A stretch of 7,801 bases of DNA from Nitrosomonas sp. (GCA_003514765.1 DOOY01000109.1:1-7801), one strand, 5' to 3'; positions 1-7,801 are shown, counted from the first letter of the stretch. Translations and numbers: made by a program. The notes: generated by a model not told the origin, from the letters alone.

Positions 1-879
1 CGTCTGCACGGAAAGCTGGCGCGAGCCGCGGTTGCCAACATCCGGCACTTCAATCATTTCACGCGTATCCGCAAGGCTTCGCAAGGCGAAGCCATAGCGG
101 CACTTGAGGTCTTCCGCATTCTTGGTGGGCGTACGCAGCGCCATGGCGATATCGTTTGTGATCTGATCGCCTGCGATGGGAATCACGGCGGTATGGCGAA
201 TCGCTCCATTGGTAAATACCGCAATATCGGTAGTGCCGCCGCCGATATCAACCAGACACACGCCAAGATCTTTTTCATCGTCTGTCAGCACCGCCATTGC
301 CGAAGCCAGCGGCTGCAATATCAAATCGCGCACTTCCAGACCGCAACGATGAACGCACTTGACGATATTCTGCGCTGCCGAAACAGCCCCTGTCACGATA
401 TGTACTTTTACTTCAAGACGTATGCCACTCATGCCTACCGGCTCCCGCACATCCTCCTGTCCATCGATGATGAACTCCTGATTAAGAATATGCAGAATCT
501 GCTGGTCCGCCGGAATATTCACCGCTTTGGCCGCTTCCATTACACGTTCAACATCCGCTTCGGTGACTTCTTTATCCCTGATGGGCACCATGCCATCGGA
601 ATTGATACCTTTAATGTGACTGCCCGCAATCCCTGTAAATACTTCATTGATTTTACAGTCCGCCATTAATTCAACCTCCTCCAATGCGCGCTGGATTGCA
701 TTGACAGTTGTTTCAATATTAGCAACCACGCCTTTTTTCAAACCACGGGATGGATGACTGCCGAGCCCGATAATTTCAAAGCCGCCTTCAGGCAATATTT
801 CCGCAACTATCGCCACAATTTTTGACGTGCCAATATCAAGCCCGACAATCAGATTTCTACTTTCCCTAGCTTTACTCAT
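1..879 (-). CDS. ftsA: Cell division protein FtsA, 5' part (runs off the left edge)
   Basis: Actin-like ATPase that tethers FtsZ to the inner membrane and recruits later division proteins. The first 293 codons are present and open to the window edge; the C-terminal domain and membrane-binding amphipathic helix lie outside. The ATG at 877-879 gives MSKARESRNLIVGLDIGTSK. The phosphate-1 loop GLDIGTSK is at residues 13-20 and the phosphate-2 loop LVDIGGGTTDIAVF at about 209-222. Between them is the FtsA-specific 1C region, about residues 84-163, recognisable by GMVPIRDKEVTEADVE and a following AKAVNIPADQQILHILNQEF. Residues 234-253 (PIAGDQITNDIAMALRTPTK) are also typical of FtsA. The gene follows ftsQ after 19 nt and has its own Shine-Dalgarno site. 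By dcw convention ftsZ would come next, beyond the window. No stop codon or frameshift is seen. The family call is very secure. Confidence 0.97.
   Translation of the reverse strand, partial: MSKARESRNLIVGLDIGTSKIVAIVAEILPEGGFEIIGLGSHPSRGLKKGVVANIETTVNAIQRALEEVELMADCKINEVFTGIAGSHIKGINSDGMVPIRDKEVTEADVERVMEAAKAVNIPADQQILHILNQEFIIDGQEDVREPVGMSGIRLEVKVHIVTGAVSAAQNIVKCVHRCGLEVRDLILQPLASAMAVLTDDEKDLGVCLVDIGGGTTDIAVFTNGAIRHTAVIPIAGDQITNDIAMALRTPTKNAEDLKCRYGFALRSLADTREMIEVPDVGNRGSRQLSVQT
75..93. repeat. Short perfect inverted repeat inside ftsA
   Basis: Arms GGCTTCG (75-81) and CGAAGCC (87-93) are separated by a 5-nt loop. It sits in codons for ftsA residues about 263-269 (GFALRSL) and is not followed by a T-run on the minus strand, so it is not an intrinsic terminator. 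It may be incidental. Confidence 0.5.
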
Positions 880-888
880 CTAGCCACA

Positions 889-894
889 CTCCCT
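889..894 (-). promoter_or_regulatory. Ribosome binding site of ftsA
   Basis: The minus strand reads AGGGAG here, 9 nt before the ATG at 879. It lies in the 19-nt gap after the ftsQ stop. It supports the chosen ftsA start and suggests that ftsA is initiated independently rather than by stop-start overlap. Confidence 0.65.
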
Positions 895-898
895 GATT

Positions 899-1663
899 TC
901 AAGTTTCTTTCCTTGTATTGTGCTTATCTTTCAACGGCTGTTTGTGCTCAGGCAGATAAACTGCAAATCCATTTGGATAACGCAAATCCACATAAGCCAG
1001 CGCTTCTTCCTGATTTAAATGGGCGATACTGTGGTTGTAAACTGATACATAACGCATTAAGCGTTTCTCGGTTTCGTGTCGACCCAATTCAAGAATGGTC
1101 CCTGTATCCAGATGCAGGCGCCAGGCATGCCGCGACGACAAATTAATCTCGGCAATTGATTGCTGCAACGCCGCCAGCGCTTCATTAAACTGCCGAAAGC
1201 GGCGCGTAATCTCCTGAGAATTAATCTCCATCGGCGCTGTAAAAACAGGTAGCTGCTCATCCAGCACAGCACGAAAAACCTCTCCATGGGTATTAACCAG
1301 AGCGTGGCTACCCCAATGCGCCAGCACCTGATGTTCCTCCAGCTTTACATTCAAACCCAATGGCCAGGCCCTTTCAATTTTGGCGTCCCGCACCCATGGA
1401 ATTTTCATAAAAGTATTTCGTACCGCCACCAGATCAACCGTTAAAAAATTTCCCTGTACTTCATTGACAACGTGCTCTATCTGCTGACGCGAAATATGCT
1501 CAAGTTTTATCTGCGGGGAATGTGTCCCCTGAATATGGATTTCCTTGAGCGGCAAAAAGCGCGGCATGCCATCATGCCGGGCAAGTGCATATAACACCGC
1601 CACCACCACTGTCAAAAACAGCGTGTTGGAAACAAAATTTAAAAAACGGTAACTATCCCACAT
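899..1663 (-). CDS. ftsQ: Cell division protein FtsQ
   Basis: Bitopic inner-membrane divisome protein that binds FtsB/FtsL and joins early and late division proteins. The 254 residues fit the family. A short cytoplasmic end ([10 protein letters not shown]) is followed by one membrane helix at about residues 11-28 ([18 protein letters not shown]). The POTRA domain spans about 37-110 ([10 protein letters not shown] to [15 protein letters not shown]) and contains the [14 protein letters not shown] segment typical of FtsQ. The periplasmic beta domain runs to about 237 and ends with [18 protein letters not shown], the region corresponding to the FtsB-binding edge in E. coli FtsQ. The tail is short and basic. 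The ATG overlaps the end of ddlB by 11 nt, and no good Shine-Dalgarno sequence precedes it, so translation is probably coupled to ddlB (inference). FtsQ diverges quickly in sequence; position between ddlB and ftsA makes the call firm. Confidence 0.95.
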   Translation of the reverse strand: MWDSYRFLNFVSNTLFLTVVVAVLYALARHDGMPRFLPLKEIHIQGTHSPQIKLEHISRQQIEHVVNEVQGNFLTVDLVAVRNTFMKIPWVRDAKIERAWPLGLNVKLEEHQVLAHWGSHALVNTHGEVFRAVLDEQLPVFTAPMEINSQEITRRFRQFNEALAALQQSIAEINLSSRHAWRLHLDTGTILELGRHETEKRLMRYVSVYNHSIAHLNQEEALAYVDLRYPNGFAVYLPEHKQPLKDKHNTRKET

Positions 1664-2570
1664 GCGACAAACTCAATATTTTCAATACCAAATCTTCAAA
1701 ACCAATGCCCGCAGTTCTGGCTGCCATCGGCACCAGACTATGACTGGTCATGCCAGGTGAAGTATTCGCTTCCAGAAAATAAAACTGCCCATCCTCGCTT
1801 AAAATCAAATCAATTCTTCCCCACCCTTCACAACCGAGCGTTTGGTATGCCTGCAGCGCTTGCACCTGAATCGCGTTTATCTGTTCTTCCGGCAGGCCAC
1901 AAGGACAAAAGTAACGGGTGTCATCCGACAAGTACTTGGCTTCATAGTCATACAGTTCACCGGCAACCTCTATTCTTACCAGCGGCAGCACGGTTTCGCC
2001 GATTATCGCGGCCGTCAATTCGATACCATCGATAAACGCCTCAGCCAGCACCAGCGAATCATGTTCCGCAGCCTTACGATAGGCTTCCGCCAGGTCATCC
2101 ACATGTTTGATCTTACTCAGGCCAATGGTCGAACCTTCACGCGCCGGCTTTACGATCAGCGGCAATCCCAGTGTTTGCAAAACCTGGGCGAAATCGCTTT
2201 GTGCATTGAGCAGCAAACTGCGCGGCGAGTTGATACCGACTGCCTGCCACAACAGTTTTGTACGCCATTTATCCATCGCCAGCGCACTGGCCATAACACC
2301 GCTGCCGGTATAAGGTATTTTCATTAACTCAAGCGCACCCTGAACTGTACCGTCTTCGCCAAAGCGGCCGTGCAACGCAATATAAGCCCTGTCAAAGTGC
2401 TCGTCCGATAACGCAGCCAACTGCTTTTCCCCGGTATCGAATGGATATGCATCCACTCCGCAGCTGCGCAATGCCGCCAGAACAGCCTGCCCGCTCTGCA
2501 GAGAAATCTCACGTTCCGCAGAGCGTCCACCCATTAATACCGCTACTTTCCCGAAATCATGTACCGTCAT
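1653..2570 (-). CDS. ddlB: D-alanine--D-alanine ligase (DdlB)
   Basis: Cytoplasmic ATP-grasp enzyme that joins two D-Ala using ATP; the dipeptide is then added by MurF. The 305 residues match the usual DdlB length. N-terminal domain: [11 protein letters not shown] at 14-24, with E19 equivalent to E. coli Glu15, then HGRFGEDGT at 67-75 and [15 protein letters not shown] at 87-101. ATP-grasp region: [14 protein letters not shown] at 140-153, with K141 and S147 equivalent to E. coli Lys144 and Ser150. The omega-loop reads [16 protein letters not shown]213 matches E. coli Tyr216, which points to D-Ala-D-Ala rather than D-Ala-D-Lac product (inference from the family). Metal and phosphate ligands are in GWGRID (R252, D254) and [15 protein letters not shown] (E267, N269, S278). 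The ATG directly abuts the murB TAG, and the 3' end overlaps ftsQ. All key residues are present. The plain symbol ddl is equally acceptable. Confidence 0.97.
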   Translation of the reverse strand: MTVHDFGKVAVLMGGRSAEREISLQSGQAVLAALRSCGVDAYPFDTGEKQLAALSDEHFDRAYIALHGRFGEDGTVQGALELMKIPYTGSGVMASALAMDKWRTKLLWQAVGINSPRSLLLNAQSDFAQVLQTLGLPLIVKPAREGSTIGLSKIKHVDDLAEAYRKAAEHDSLVLAEAFIDGIELTAAIIGETVLPLVRIEVAGELYDYEAKYLSDDTRYFCPCGLPEEQINAIQVQALQAYQTLGCEGWGRIDLILSEDGQFYFLEANTSPGMTSHSLVPMAARTAGIGFEDLVLKILSLSHVG

Positions 2571-3569
2571 CTATGCGTTACTCCCGGCTTCGCCGATAAT
2601 GCGGACTTCTTGTATCAGAGCGACACCTGTTTCTTTCTTAACTTTTTCCTGCGCCATCATAATCAAGGCTTCAATATCGGCTGCAGTGGCGCTCCCCATA
2701 TTGACAATAAAGTTTGCGTGTTTGGTAGAAATCATTGCCCCACCTATATATGTTCCTTTGAGCCCACACACTTCGATCAAACGTGCCGCATGATCGCCCG
2801 GTGGATTCCTGAACACCGACCCTGCATTCGGTTTATCAAGTGGCTGACTTTTCACACGCAGCGTCAATAATTGCCTGATTTTTTGTCTTGATACCGTTTC
2901 TTCACCCGGTTGCAATTTGAAATACCCACCCGTAAACCACTCCGCTTTCAAAGCGTCATCCACTGCGGCTTTTCTCTGCACACTGCGGTAATCAATCACA
3001 TATGCTTCAGACAGCCGCTCGAACAACGCACCACCGTGGTTAATCACCTGAACCTTTTCAACAACTTCCCAGGTTTCACAACCATAACACCCTGCATTCA
3101 TCGCCAATGCGCCGCCTGTTGTTCCCGGAATGCCCGCCAGAAATTCCGCACCAGCCAAATGGTGCATGGCAGCAAACCGCGCTACTTTAGCGCATGCCAC
3201 TCCGGCACCCGCATATATCAATCCACCAGACCGATTCATCCGTACCAGCCTCAAGTCATTTAATCTGGCATGCACTGCAATCACAGTGCCCGCTAGTCCA
3301 CCATCTCTGACCAGCAGATTGCTGCCTAAGCCGACCATATAGACAGGTTCTTCGACTGGCAGGCTTTGCAAAAAAACACTCAGATCTCTCAGATCAGCCG
3401 GAATATAGTAGCGTCGCGCAACGCCGCCTGTACGCCATGATGTATGCCGGCTCATGGGTTCGTCTATCCGCATTTCTCCACGCATGCCTTTCATATTCGT
3501 CTCACCGGCAATGTAACCAGTCAAGCGACAGACATGCTTTCTGTCCAAATGAGATTCCGCTCGTATCAC
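2571..3569 (-). CDS. murB: UDP-N-acetylenolpyruvoylglucosamine reductase (MurB)
   Basis: FAD flavoprotein that uses NADPH to reduce UDP-GlcNAc-enolpyruvate to UDP-MurNAc in the cytoplasm. FAD-binding part: [20 protein letters not shown] at 77-96 and [18 protein letters not shown] at 143-160. Catalytic residues are visible: R195 in the YRSV motif, S251 in NAGSVFRNP (proton donor) and E321 in [10 protein letters not shown]. The protein looks like the shorter type II form rather than E. coli type I, since the extra type I loop sequence is not evident. The 332-residue start is GTG at 3569, preceded by AAGGAG with 5-nt spacing. In-frame ATGs at 3494, 3485 and 3473 would give shorter proteins, and the conserved fold begins only near residue 34, so the true start may be 3494 (307 aa). 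The stop TAG abuts the ddlB ATG. The function is certain, the start is not. Confidence 0.96.
   Translation of the reverse strand: MIRAESHLDRKHVCRLTGYIAGETNMKGMRGEMRIDEPMSRHTSWRTGGVARRYYIPADLRDLSVFLQSLPVEEPVYMVGLGSNLLVRDGGLAGTVIAVHARLNDLRLVRMNRSGGLIYAGAGVACAKVARFAAMHHLAGAEFLAGIPGTTGGALAMNAGCYGCETWEVVEKVQVINHGGALFERLSEAYVIDYRSVQRKAAVDDALKAEWFTGGYFKLQPGEETVSRQKIRQLLTLRVKSQPLDKPNAGSVFRNPPGDHAARLIEVCGLKGTYIGGAMISTKHANFIVNMGSATAADIEALIMMAQEKVKKETGVALIQEVRIIGEAGSNA
2581..2585 (-). promoter_or_regulatory. Probable ribosome binding site of ddlB, inside the end of murB
   Basis: The minus strand reads GGGAG, 10 nt before the ddlB ATG. The spacing is slightly long. The site lies inside the last codons of murB, so ribosomes finishing murB pass over it and could re-initiate at the abutting ATG. 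Confidence 0.45.
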
Positions 3570-3574
3570 ACGCG

Positions 3575-3580
3575 CTCCTT
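3575..3580 (-). promoter_or_regulatory. Ribosome binding site favouring the GTG start of murB
   Basis: The minus strand reads AAGGAG with 5 nt before the GTG at 3567-3569. This is one of the strongest Shine-Dalgarno matches in the window and lies in the 31-nt murC-murB gap. A weaker alternative, GGTGAG at 3501-3506, is 6 nt before the in-frame ATG at 3494. Confidence 0.6.
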
Positions 3581-3600
3581 CCAGGCTGTCTCAAATCTAA

Positions 3601-5019
3601 TCATTCATTAATAATCATTAATTTCTGTTGCTTTTTTACAATCTCCGGCGCAACACCGGCTACTGAACCCGCTCCCATGACCAGCACCACATCGTTGTTT
3701 TCCACCGCATCCGGGATAGCCGCTATCAAATCTTCTATGGTCTTGGCATAAATTGGTTCAACCTTTCCTTTTACACGCACCGCCCTTGCCAGCGACTTAC
3801 TGTCTGCAGCCACCACCGGATCTTCGCCTGCCGGATAGACATCAGTCAGCAGCAGTACATCCGTTTGCGAAAGCACCTTAACAAAATCTTCAAACAGATC
3901 GCGTGTTCTTGAGTAACGATGCGGCTGAAATGCCAGCACCAGGCGCCGGCCAGGGAAAGCACCCCGCGCCGCACTCATCGTCGCAGCGAGCTCTGCCGGA
4001 TGATGGCCGTAATCATCAACCAGCATAAAACTGCGCTGATTGGATAACCGGATTTCTCCATATTGCTGAAAACGCCGCTCGACGCCTTTGAACTCAGCTA
4101 ATGCCTTGATAATCGCGGCATCCGGCGCGCCGATTTCGTTAGCCACCGCAATAGCGGCCAGCGCATTCTGTATGTTATGCAACCCGGGCAGATTCAAAAC
4201 AATGGGTAATCTACGCGCAGAACCATTCACGCCGATCAAGGCAGTGAAATACATTCGACCGTGGTGATGCTGGATATCCAGCGCGCGCACCTGTGCGTCC
4301 TCGGAAAGCCCATACGTTGTAATAGGTTTCGTAATATCAGGCATGAGTTCGCGCACATTGGCATCGTCAATACAAAGCATTGCCATGCCATAAAAAGGCA
4401 GATGCTGTACAAATTCAACGAATGTCTGCTTCAGACGATTAAAATCATGGCCGTATGTTTCCATATGATCTGCATCGACATTGGTGACCACCGTCAGAAC
4501 AGGTTGCAGGTACAAAAAAGAGGCATCGGATTCATCGGCTTCCACCACGATAAACTCTCCACCTCCCAGTTTGGCATGGCAACCGGCAGCTTCCAGCCTG
4601 CCACCAATCACAAACGTCGGATCCATATCCGCTGCGGCCAAGATACTGGCTACCAGACTGGTCGTGGTTGTCTTGCCATGCGTACCCGCGATTGCGATAC
4701 CGCGCCGCAGACGCAGTAATTCCGCCAGCATTAGTGCACGTGGAACGACAGGAATATTTTTCTCATGCGCGGCCATTACTTCCGGGTTATCTGGCTTGAC
4801 AGCGGTTGAAGTCACCACCACATCGGCTCCTGTGATTTGCGCACGCGTGTGGCCGGCATAAACGGTAATGCCCAAGTTTCTTAAACGTTGAGCCACCCAA
4901 TTATCCGATAAGTCCGAGCCGCTGATTTGGTATTTGAGATTCAACAATACCTCGGCAATACCGCTCATACCGGAGCCACAGATACCTACAAAATGAATAT
5001 GTTTAACTTTGTGCTTCAT
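3601..5019 (-). CDS. murC: UDP-N-acetylmuramate--L-alanine ligase (MurC)
   Basis: Cytoplasmic ATP-dependent Mur ligase that attaches L-Ala to UDP-MurNAc, the first amino acid of the stem peptide. At 472 residues it has the usual length. Domain 1 is a Rossmann-like UDP-binding fold starting [19 protein letters not shown] at 7-25. Domain 2 is the ATPase with P-loop [10 protein letters not shown] at 112-121 (K116 binds phosphate), [12 protein letters not shown] at 158-169 and [12 protein letters not shown] at 179-190. [13 protein letters not shown] follows at 281-293. Domain 3 begins with [10 protein letters not shown] and carries [10 protein letters not shown] at 334-343, FQPHRYSRT at 364-372, and VLVMGAGSV at 445-453. 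The DDYGHHP and QPHRYSRT motifs separate MurC from MurD, MurE and MurF. The ATG lies 2 nt after the murG stop, so coupling is likely. The C-terminal tail (KLMIINE) is AT-rich in its coding sequence. No defects are seen. Confidence 0.98.
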   Translation of the reverse strand: MKHKVKHIHFVGICGSGMSGIAEVLLNLKYQISGSDLSDNWVAQRLRNLGITVYAGHTRAQITGADVVVTSTAVKPDNPEVMAAHEKNIPVVPRALMLAELLRLRRGIAIAGTHGKTTTTSLVASILAAADMDPTFVIGGRLEAAGCHAKLGGGEFIVVEADESDASFLYLQPVLTVVTNVDADHMETYGHDFNRLKQTFVEFVQHLPFYGMAMLCIDDANVRELMPDITKPITTYGLSEDAQVRALDIQHHHGRMYFTALIGVNGSARRLPIVLNLPGLHNIQNALAAIAVANEIGAPDAAIIKALAEFKGVERRFQQYGEIRLSNQRSFMLVDDYGHHPAELAATMSAARGAFPGRRLVLAFQPHRYSRTRDLFEDFVKVLSQTDVLLLTDVYPAGEDPVVAADSKSLARAVRVKGKVEPIYAKTIEDLIAAIPDAVENNDVVLVMGAGSVAGVAPEIVKKQQKLMIINE

Positions 5020-5021
5020 GT

Positions 5022-6143
5022 TTACACTCCACTCACCTCAATACATACTTCCGCAACCCGCCGGGTAGCGTCTGGCATCGCCCGCTGACGCGCAGCGATT
5101 GCCATCGCCAACAATTTCTCGCGTGTCAAACCAGATAAAATTTTCATCAAGTTATCGGGATTTAAGTCGCGCTGCGGCAGTAAAATCGCTGCCTGATAAG
5201 CGCTTAAGAATTGCGCATTGCCCGTTTGGTGGTCATCAACCGCATGAGGATAAGGCACCAGAATACTCGCCACCCCCCCAGCCGCCAGTTCCGACACCGT
5301 CAACGCGCCTGCTCTACATAGCACCAGATCGCAAGCGGCATATTGTCCAGCCATATCATCAATAAATGCTTTCAATTCCGCGGTCACACCCAGATCCGCA
5401 TAACTGCTGCGCAATGCATCCAGATTTTTCTTCCCCGCCTGATGCACGACGACCGGACGTTGATTTTCAGGTATATTTTTCAAGGCTTGCGGCACTACCG
5501 TGTTCAAAACCTGCGCACCCAGACTACCGCCAACCACCAGTAACCGCAAAGGCCCGCTCCGTCCGGAGAATCGCTTCTCGGGTGCCTCCAGTTGCGCAAT
5601 TTCAGTACGCACGGGATTACCTGAGAAAATGACTTTAGTCTGATCCGCATTAACCGCATCCGGAAAACCCATCAGCACTTTGTCCGCCAGCTTTGCCAAT
5701 ATTTTATTGGTAAGACCCGGCACAGAATTCTGTTCATGGATAACCAAAGGTGTATTCAGTAAAGAAGCCATCATGCCACCCGGAAAAGCAGGATATCCGC
5801 CCATACCCAACACCACATCTGGCCTCACGCGCCGCAGCACCTGCAAACTTTGTGCAAAAGCTCTCAATAACCTGAATGGCAGCGCAAGCCAGGTCATCAC
5901 CTGTTTTCCCCGCAATCCGGTAAATTCAATTGACTCCATGGCGTACCCATGTTTTTCAACCAGATCGCTCTCCATGCCCGTCTTCGTGCCCAGCCAGACA
6001 ACCCGCCAGTCAAGGTGTTTCAGGTAATCAGCGACAGCCAGCCCTGGAAAAACATGTCCACCGGTACCACCCGCCATAACCAGTATGGTTCGTGTTATCG
6101 CACCCGTCTCTGTTTTCATGTTGGCCGCATTTTGATTGTTCAA
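5022..6143 (-). CDS. murG: Lipid II synthase, UDP-GlcNAc transferase MurG
   Basis: Peripheral membrane GT-B glycosyltransferase on the cytoplasmic face; it moves GlcNAc from UDP-GlcNAc to lipid I, giving lipid II. N-terminal Rossmann domain: [19 protein letters not shown] at 23-41 (H30 equals E. coli His18), [12 protein letters not shown] at 113-124 and [12 protein letters not shown] at 136-147. C-terminal domain: [12 protein letters not shown] at 203-214, HQAGKKN at 234-240, [13 protein letters not shown] at 276-288 (E285 aligns with the E. coli Glu269 that contacts UDP-GlcNAc) and [14 protein letters not shown] at 297-310. The 373-residue form starts at TTG 6143, which shares TTGA with the ftsW stop; the next in-frame start, ATG at 6119, gives 365 aa. 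TTG is preferred because of the overlap and a G-run 7 nt upstream, while no purine-rich site precedes 6119. The stop lies 2 nt before murC. Confidence 0.97.
   Translation of the reverse strand: MNNQNAANMKTETGAITRTILVMAGGTGGHVFPGLAVADYLKHLDWRVVWLGTKTGMESDLVEKHGYAMESIEFTGLRGKQVMTWLALPFRLLRAFAQSLQVLRRVRPDVVLGMGGYPAFPGGMMASLLNTPLVIHEQNSVPGLTNKILAKLADKVLMGFPDAVNADQTKVIFSGNPVRTEIAQLEAPEKRFSGRSGPLRLLVVGGSLGAQVLNTVVPQALKNIPENQRPVVVHQAGKKNLDALRSSYADLGVTAELKAFIDDMAGQYAACDLVLCRAGALTVSELAAGGVASILVPYPHAVDDHQTGNAQFLSAYQAAILLPQRDLNPDNLMKILSGLTREKLLAMAIAARQRAMPDATRRVAEVCIEVSGV
5027..5030 (-). promoter_or_regulatory. Probable ribosome binding site of murC, inside the end of murG
   Basis: The minus strand reads GGAG 7 nt before the murC ATG, within the last codons of murG. 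It supports the ATG at 5019 and coupled or re-initiated translation. Confidence 0.5.
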
Positions 6144-7300
6144 AAAGATGCCCCCCGTAACCGCTGACGGTTTTCCCAGTCAATGCGCATTAAAATGGCC
6201 AGTGCGAAACAAACCGCCGTGATGCTGCTGCCACCAAAACTCATCAGTGGTAATGTCAATCCTTTGGTTGGCAAAACACCCATATTGACCCCCATATTGA
6301 TAAGTGCCTGCATTCCTATCCAAACGCCGATTCCCTGAGCGACCAGCGCTGCAAAATGGCATTCAAGTTTGGCGGCCTGACGGCCGATGGCCAACGCGCG
6401 CACAACGACAATCGCAAATAAAATGACTACTGTTGCAACACCAATAAATCCCAGTTCTTCAGCTAGCACAGCCAATAAAAAATCGGTATGCGCTTCCGGC
6501 AGATAAAATAATTTCTCAACGCTGCCGCCCAATCCAACCCCCAGCCACTCACCACGCCCGAAGGCAATGAGCGCATGACTGAGTTGGTAGCCTTTCCCAA
6601 GCGGATCAGCCCAGGGATCCATAAAACCGATAATGCGGTCCAGTCGATAATTGGCGACATAAATCAGTACAAACATGCCAGCCGCCATTAATCCCAACAA
6701 TCCTGTAAATATTTTTAAATGGACGCCGCCCAGGAATAAGATGGCAATCATTAATGCAGTGATCACCACAGCAGCGCCAAAATCCGGTTGACGCAACAAC
6801 AAAAAACCTACCGCGGCAATGACAACAAGAAGCGGCAAGAAGCCTTTATAAAAACTGTTCAAATTGCCCGCCCTGCGCACCACGTAGTCAGCTGCGTATA
6901 TAATCATAAAAAGCTTCATGAATTCAGAAGGCTGCAGGTTCACCACGTACAATGAAATCCACCGTTGACTGCCATTGACTTCGCGTCCAATGCCCGGAAT
7001 CAGCACCAGCACCAGCAATAGCATTCCGATTAAAAACAGGAAAATGGCATATTTCTGCCATAGATGAACAGGCACCTGAAAAGCCGCAAGTCCCAACAAT
7101 ATGCCCAGTACAAGATAAATAACATGGCGGATCAAATAATAGCTTGAATTATTGGCGCCGAACTGCGCCTCGGCAATGGCTATCGATGCAGAATAAACCA
7201 TTACCAATCCGATACTCAGCAAAAACAAGACAGACCAGATCAGCACCTGGTCAAAATCAGGCATACTGCTTGTGTTTGTATTGTCTGTTTGATAAATCAT
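6140..7300 (-). CDS. ftsW: Septal peptidoglycan glycosyltransferase FtsW
   Basis: SEDS-family integral membrane protein that polymerises lipid II at the septum together with its partner class B PBP, FtsI. The 386 residues are nearly all hydrophobic helices, consistent with the ten-TM SEDS fold. A hydrophilic start (about residues 1-17) precedes the first helix [21 protein letters not shown]. Signature segments are [20 protein letters not shown] at 109-131, [13 protein letters not shown] at 167-179, [20 protein letters not shown] at 237-256, [21 protein letters not shown] at 267-287 and [17 protein letters not shown] at 343-359. D273 in HTDF matches the conserved extracytoplasmic-loop aspartate needed for SEDS glycosyltransfer (family knowledge). 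RodA is the main alternative; the neighbours and the [16 protein letters not shown] ending support FtsW. The ATG lies 3 nt after the murD stop, with no strong Shine-Dalgarno sequence, so coupling to murD is likely. Confidence 0.97.
   Translation of the reverse strand: MIYQTDNTNTSSMPDFDQVLIWSVLFLLSIGLVMVYSASIAIAEAQFGANNSSYYLIRHVIYLVLGILLGLAAFQVPVHLWQKYAIFLFLIGMLLLVLVLIPGIGREVNGSQRWISLYVVNLQPSEFMKLFMIIYAADYVVRRAGNLNSFYKGFLPLLVVIAAVGFLLLRQPDFGAAVVITALMIAILFLGGVHLKIFTGLLGLMAAGMFVLIYVANYRLDRIIGFMDPWADPLGKGYQLSHALIAFGRGEWLGVGLGGSVEKLFYLPEAHTDFLLAVLAEELGFIGVATVVILFAIVVVRALAIGRQAAKLECHFAALVAQGIGVWIGMQALINMGVNMGVLPTKGLTLPLMSFGGSSITAVCFALAILMRIDWENRQRLRGASF
6151..6156 (-). promoter_or_regulatory. Possible G-rich ribosome binding site of murG, inside the end of ftsW
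   Basis: The minus strand has six Gs, 7 nt before the TTG at 6143. It is not a classic AGGAGG but could pair weakly with the 16S tail. It is the only candidate near either murG start. Confidence 0.3.
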
Positions 7301-7303
7301 CTG

Positions 7304-7801
7304 CTAATGTTCTTTCTTTCCAACACTAAAAAATCCCGCTTCAATATCTTTAACCGCCGCTATAAAAACCTCTGCGCGGTGCATATAATTTCTGAACATA
7401 TCGAAACTGGCGCATGCCGGTGACAACAGCACCACATCATCTTTCTGAGCAACCAAGAAACTCTGTTGTATCGCTTCATCCATGGTTTCGGCAAAAAAAA
7501 CCAGCACACCGCAACCATCCAATGCCGCGGCTATCTGACCTGCATCGCGGCCGAGCAAAACAACGGCACGCGTACTTTCGGCAACCGCCTCTCGTAATGC
7601 AGAAAAATCCTGACCTTTACCATCGCCACCCGCAATTAAAACCACATTTTGTTGCAACCCCTTGAGTGCGGCGACCGTTGCCCCGACATTGGTGCTCTTT
7701 GAGTCATTGATAAAAGTCACATCATTAAAAGCCGCGACTTTTTCCATCCGGTGCGGCAATCCCTGGAATTCACGCAAAGCGGATAACAACGGCTCAATGG
7801 G
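7304..7801 (-). CDS. murD: UDP-N-acetylmuramoyl-L-alanine--D-glutamate ligase (MurD), C-terminal part
   Basis: Cytoplasmic ATP-dependent Mur ligase adding D-Glu to UDP-MurNAc-L-Ala. Only the last 165 codons and a TAG stop are present; the frame is open to the right edge, so the gene is cut by the window rather than broken. The visible part is the C-terminal ligase domain. Typical MurD motifs are GLPHRMEKV near the left of the fragment, FINDSKSTNVGATVAALKGL, LIAGGDGKGQDFSALREAV, and LLSPACASFDMFRNYMHRAEVF. The DSKSTN motif binds the product peptide side and the SPACASFDMF motif is MurD-specific among the Mur ligases. The UDP-binding and P-loop domains are outside. The TAG is followed 3 nt later by the ftsW ATG, giving TAGCAGATG. 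A full E. coli MurD has 438 residues, so over 60 percent is missing here. Confidence 0.96.
   Translation of the reverse strand, partial: PIEPLLSALREFQGLPHRMEKVAAFNDVTFINDSKSTNVGATVAALKGLQQNVVLIAGGDGKGQDFSALREAVAESTRAVVLLGRDAGQIAAALDGCGVLVFFAETMDEAIQQSFLVAQKDDVVLLSPACASFDMFRNYMHRAEVFIAAVKDIEAGFFSVGKKEH

Noticed and set aside
193..669. A 158-codon open frame on the plus strand
   Set aside because: It lies wholly antisense to ftsA, which has clear family motifs in the minus frame. The plus-strand translation resembles no family and is poor in typical protein pattern.
1842..2327. A 161-codon open frame on the plus strand
   Set aside because: It is antisense to ddlB, whose catalytic residues are all in place. 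It has no recognisable domain or ribosome site, so it is a shadow frame.
3595..3650. AT-rich end of murC with repeated ATTAATGA, considered as an internal promoter or terminator
   Set aside because: The best -35-like TTGTAA does not have a good -10 at 16-18 nt, and there is no GC-rich stem followed by a T-run. The pattern follows from the codons of KLMIINE.
4261..4719. A 152-codon open frame on the plus strand, with overlapping others up to 4861
   Set aside because: All are antisense to the intact murC and have no protein-like motifs.
6280..6300. 12-nt-period direct repeat CCATATTGA in ftsW
   Set aside because: It encodes NMGVNMG, a segment just before the conserved PTKGLTLPL motif, and similar residues occur in FtsW relatives, so it looks like normal coding sequence.
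1..7801. Search for an unusual or undescribed system, mobile DNA, CRISPR or RNA genes
   Set aside because: All of the window except a few short gaps is accounted for by eight standard dcw genes in the standard order. No inserted, foreign-looking or unassigned segment was seen.

Overview
The window is a stretch of a bacterial division and cell wall (dcw) cluster, read entirely from the minus strand. In order of transcription it holds the 3' part of murD (cut by the right edge), ftsW, murG, murC, murB, ddlB, ftsQ and the 5' part of ftsA (cut by the left edge). There are eight genes with almost no spacer; the largest gap is 31 nt, between murC and murB. I saw no RNA genes, mobile elements, CRISPR arrays or convincing terminators. 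No stretch of more than 300 bases lacks a gene.

The order murD-ftsW-murG-murC-murB-ddlB-ftsQ-ftsA is the classic proteobacterial dcw arrangement. Base composition is close to balanced by eye. A single-TM FtsQ starting MWDSYRF, a DdlB close to the enteric DdlB type, and a MurB starting within a GMRGEMR...RHTSWRTGG region together suggest a betaproteobacterium, perhaps close to Nitrosomonas and relatives. That placement is inference from remembered family patterns, not from a search.

Right to left: MurD adds D-Glu to UDP-MurNAc-L-Ala. FtsW is the membrane SEDS glycosyltransferase of septal peptidoglycan synthesis. MurG makes lipid II. MurC and MurB are earlier cytoplasmic steps (L-Ala addition, and reduction to UDP-MurNAc). 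DdlB makes the D-Ala-D-Ala used by MurF. FtsQ (divisome scaffold) and FtsA (membrane anchor for FtsZ) link precursor synthesis to septation. Every enzyme whose catalytic motifs are visible looks intact.

Junctions are tight and point to translational coupling: murD/ftsW 3 nt apart, ftsW/murG overlapping by 4 nt through a TTGA, murG/murC 2 nt apart, murB/ddlB directly abutting (TAG then ATG), and ddlB/ftsQ overlapping by 11 nt. Two starts are non-ATG (GTG for murB, TTG for murG). I found no previously undescribed system here. The second-look points are small: start-site choices, coupling geometry, the MurB subtype and minor inverted repeats.
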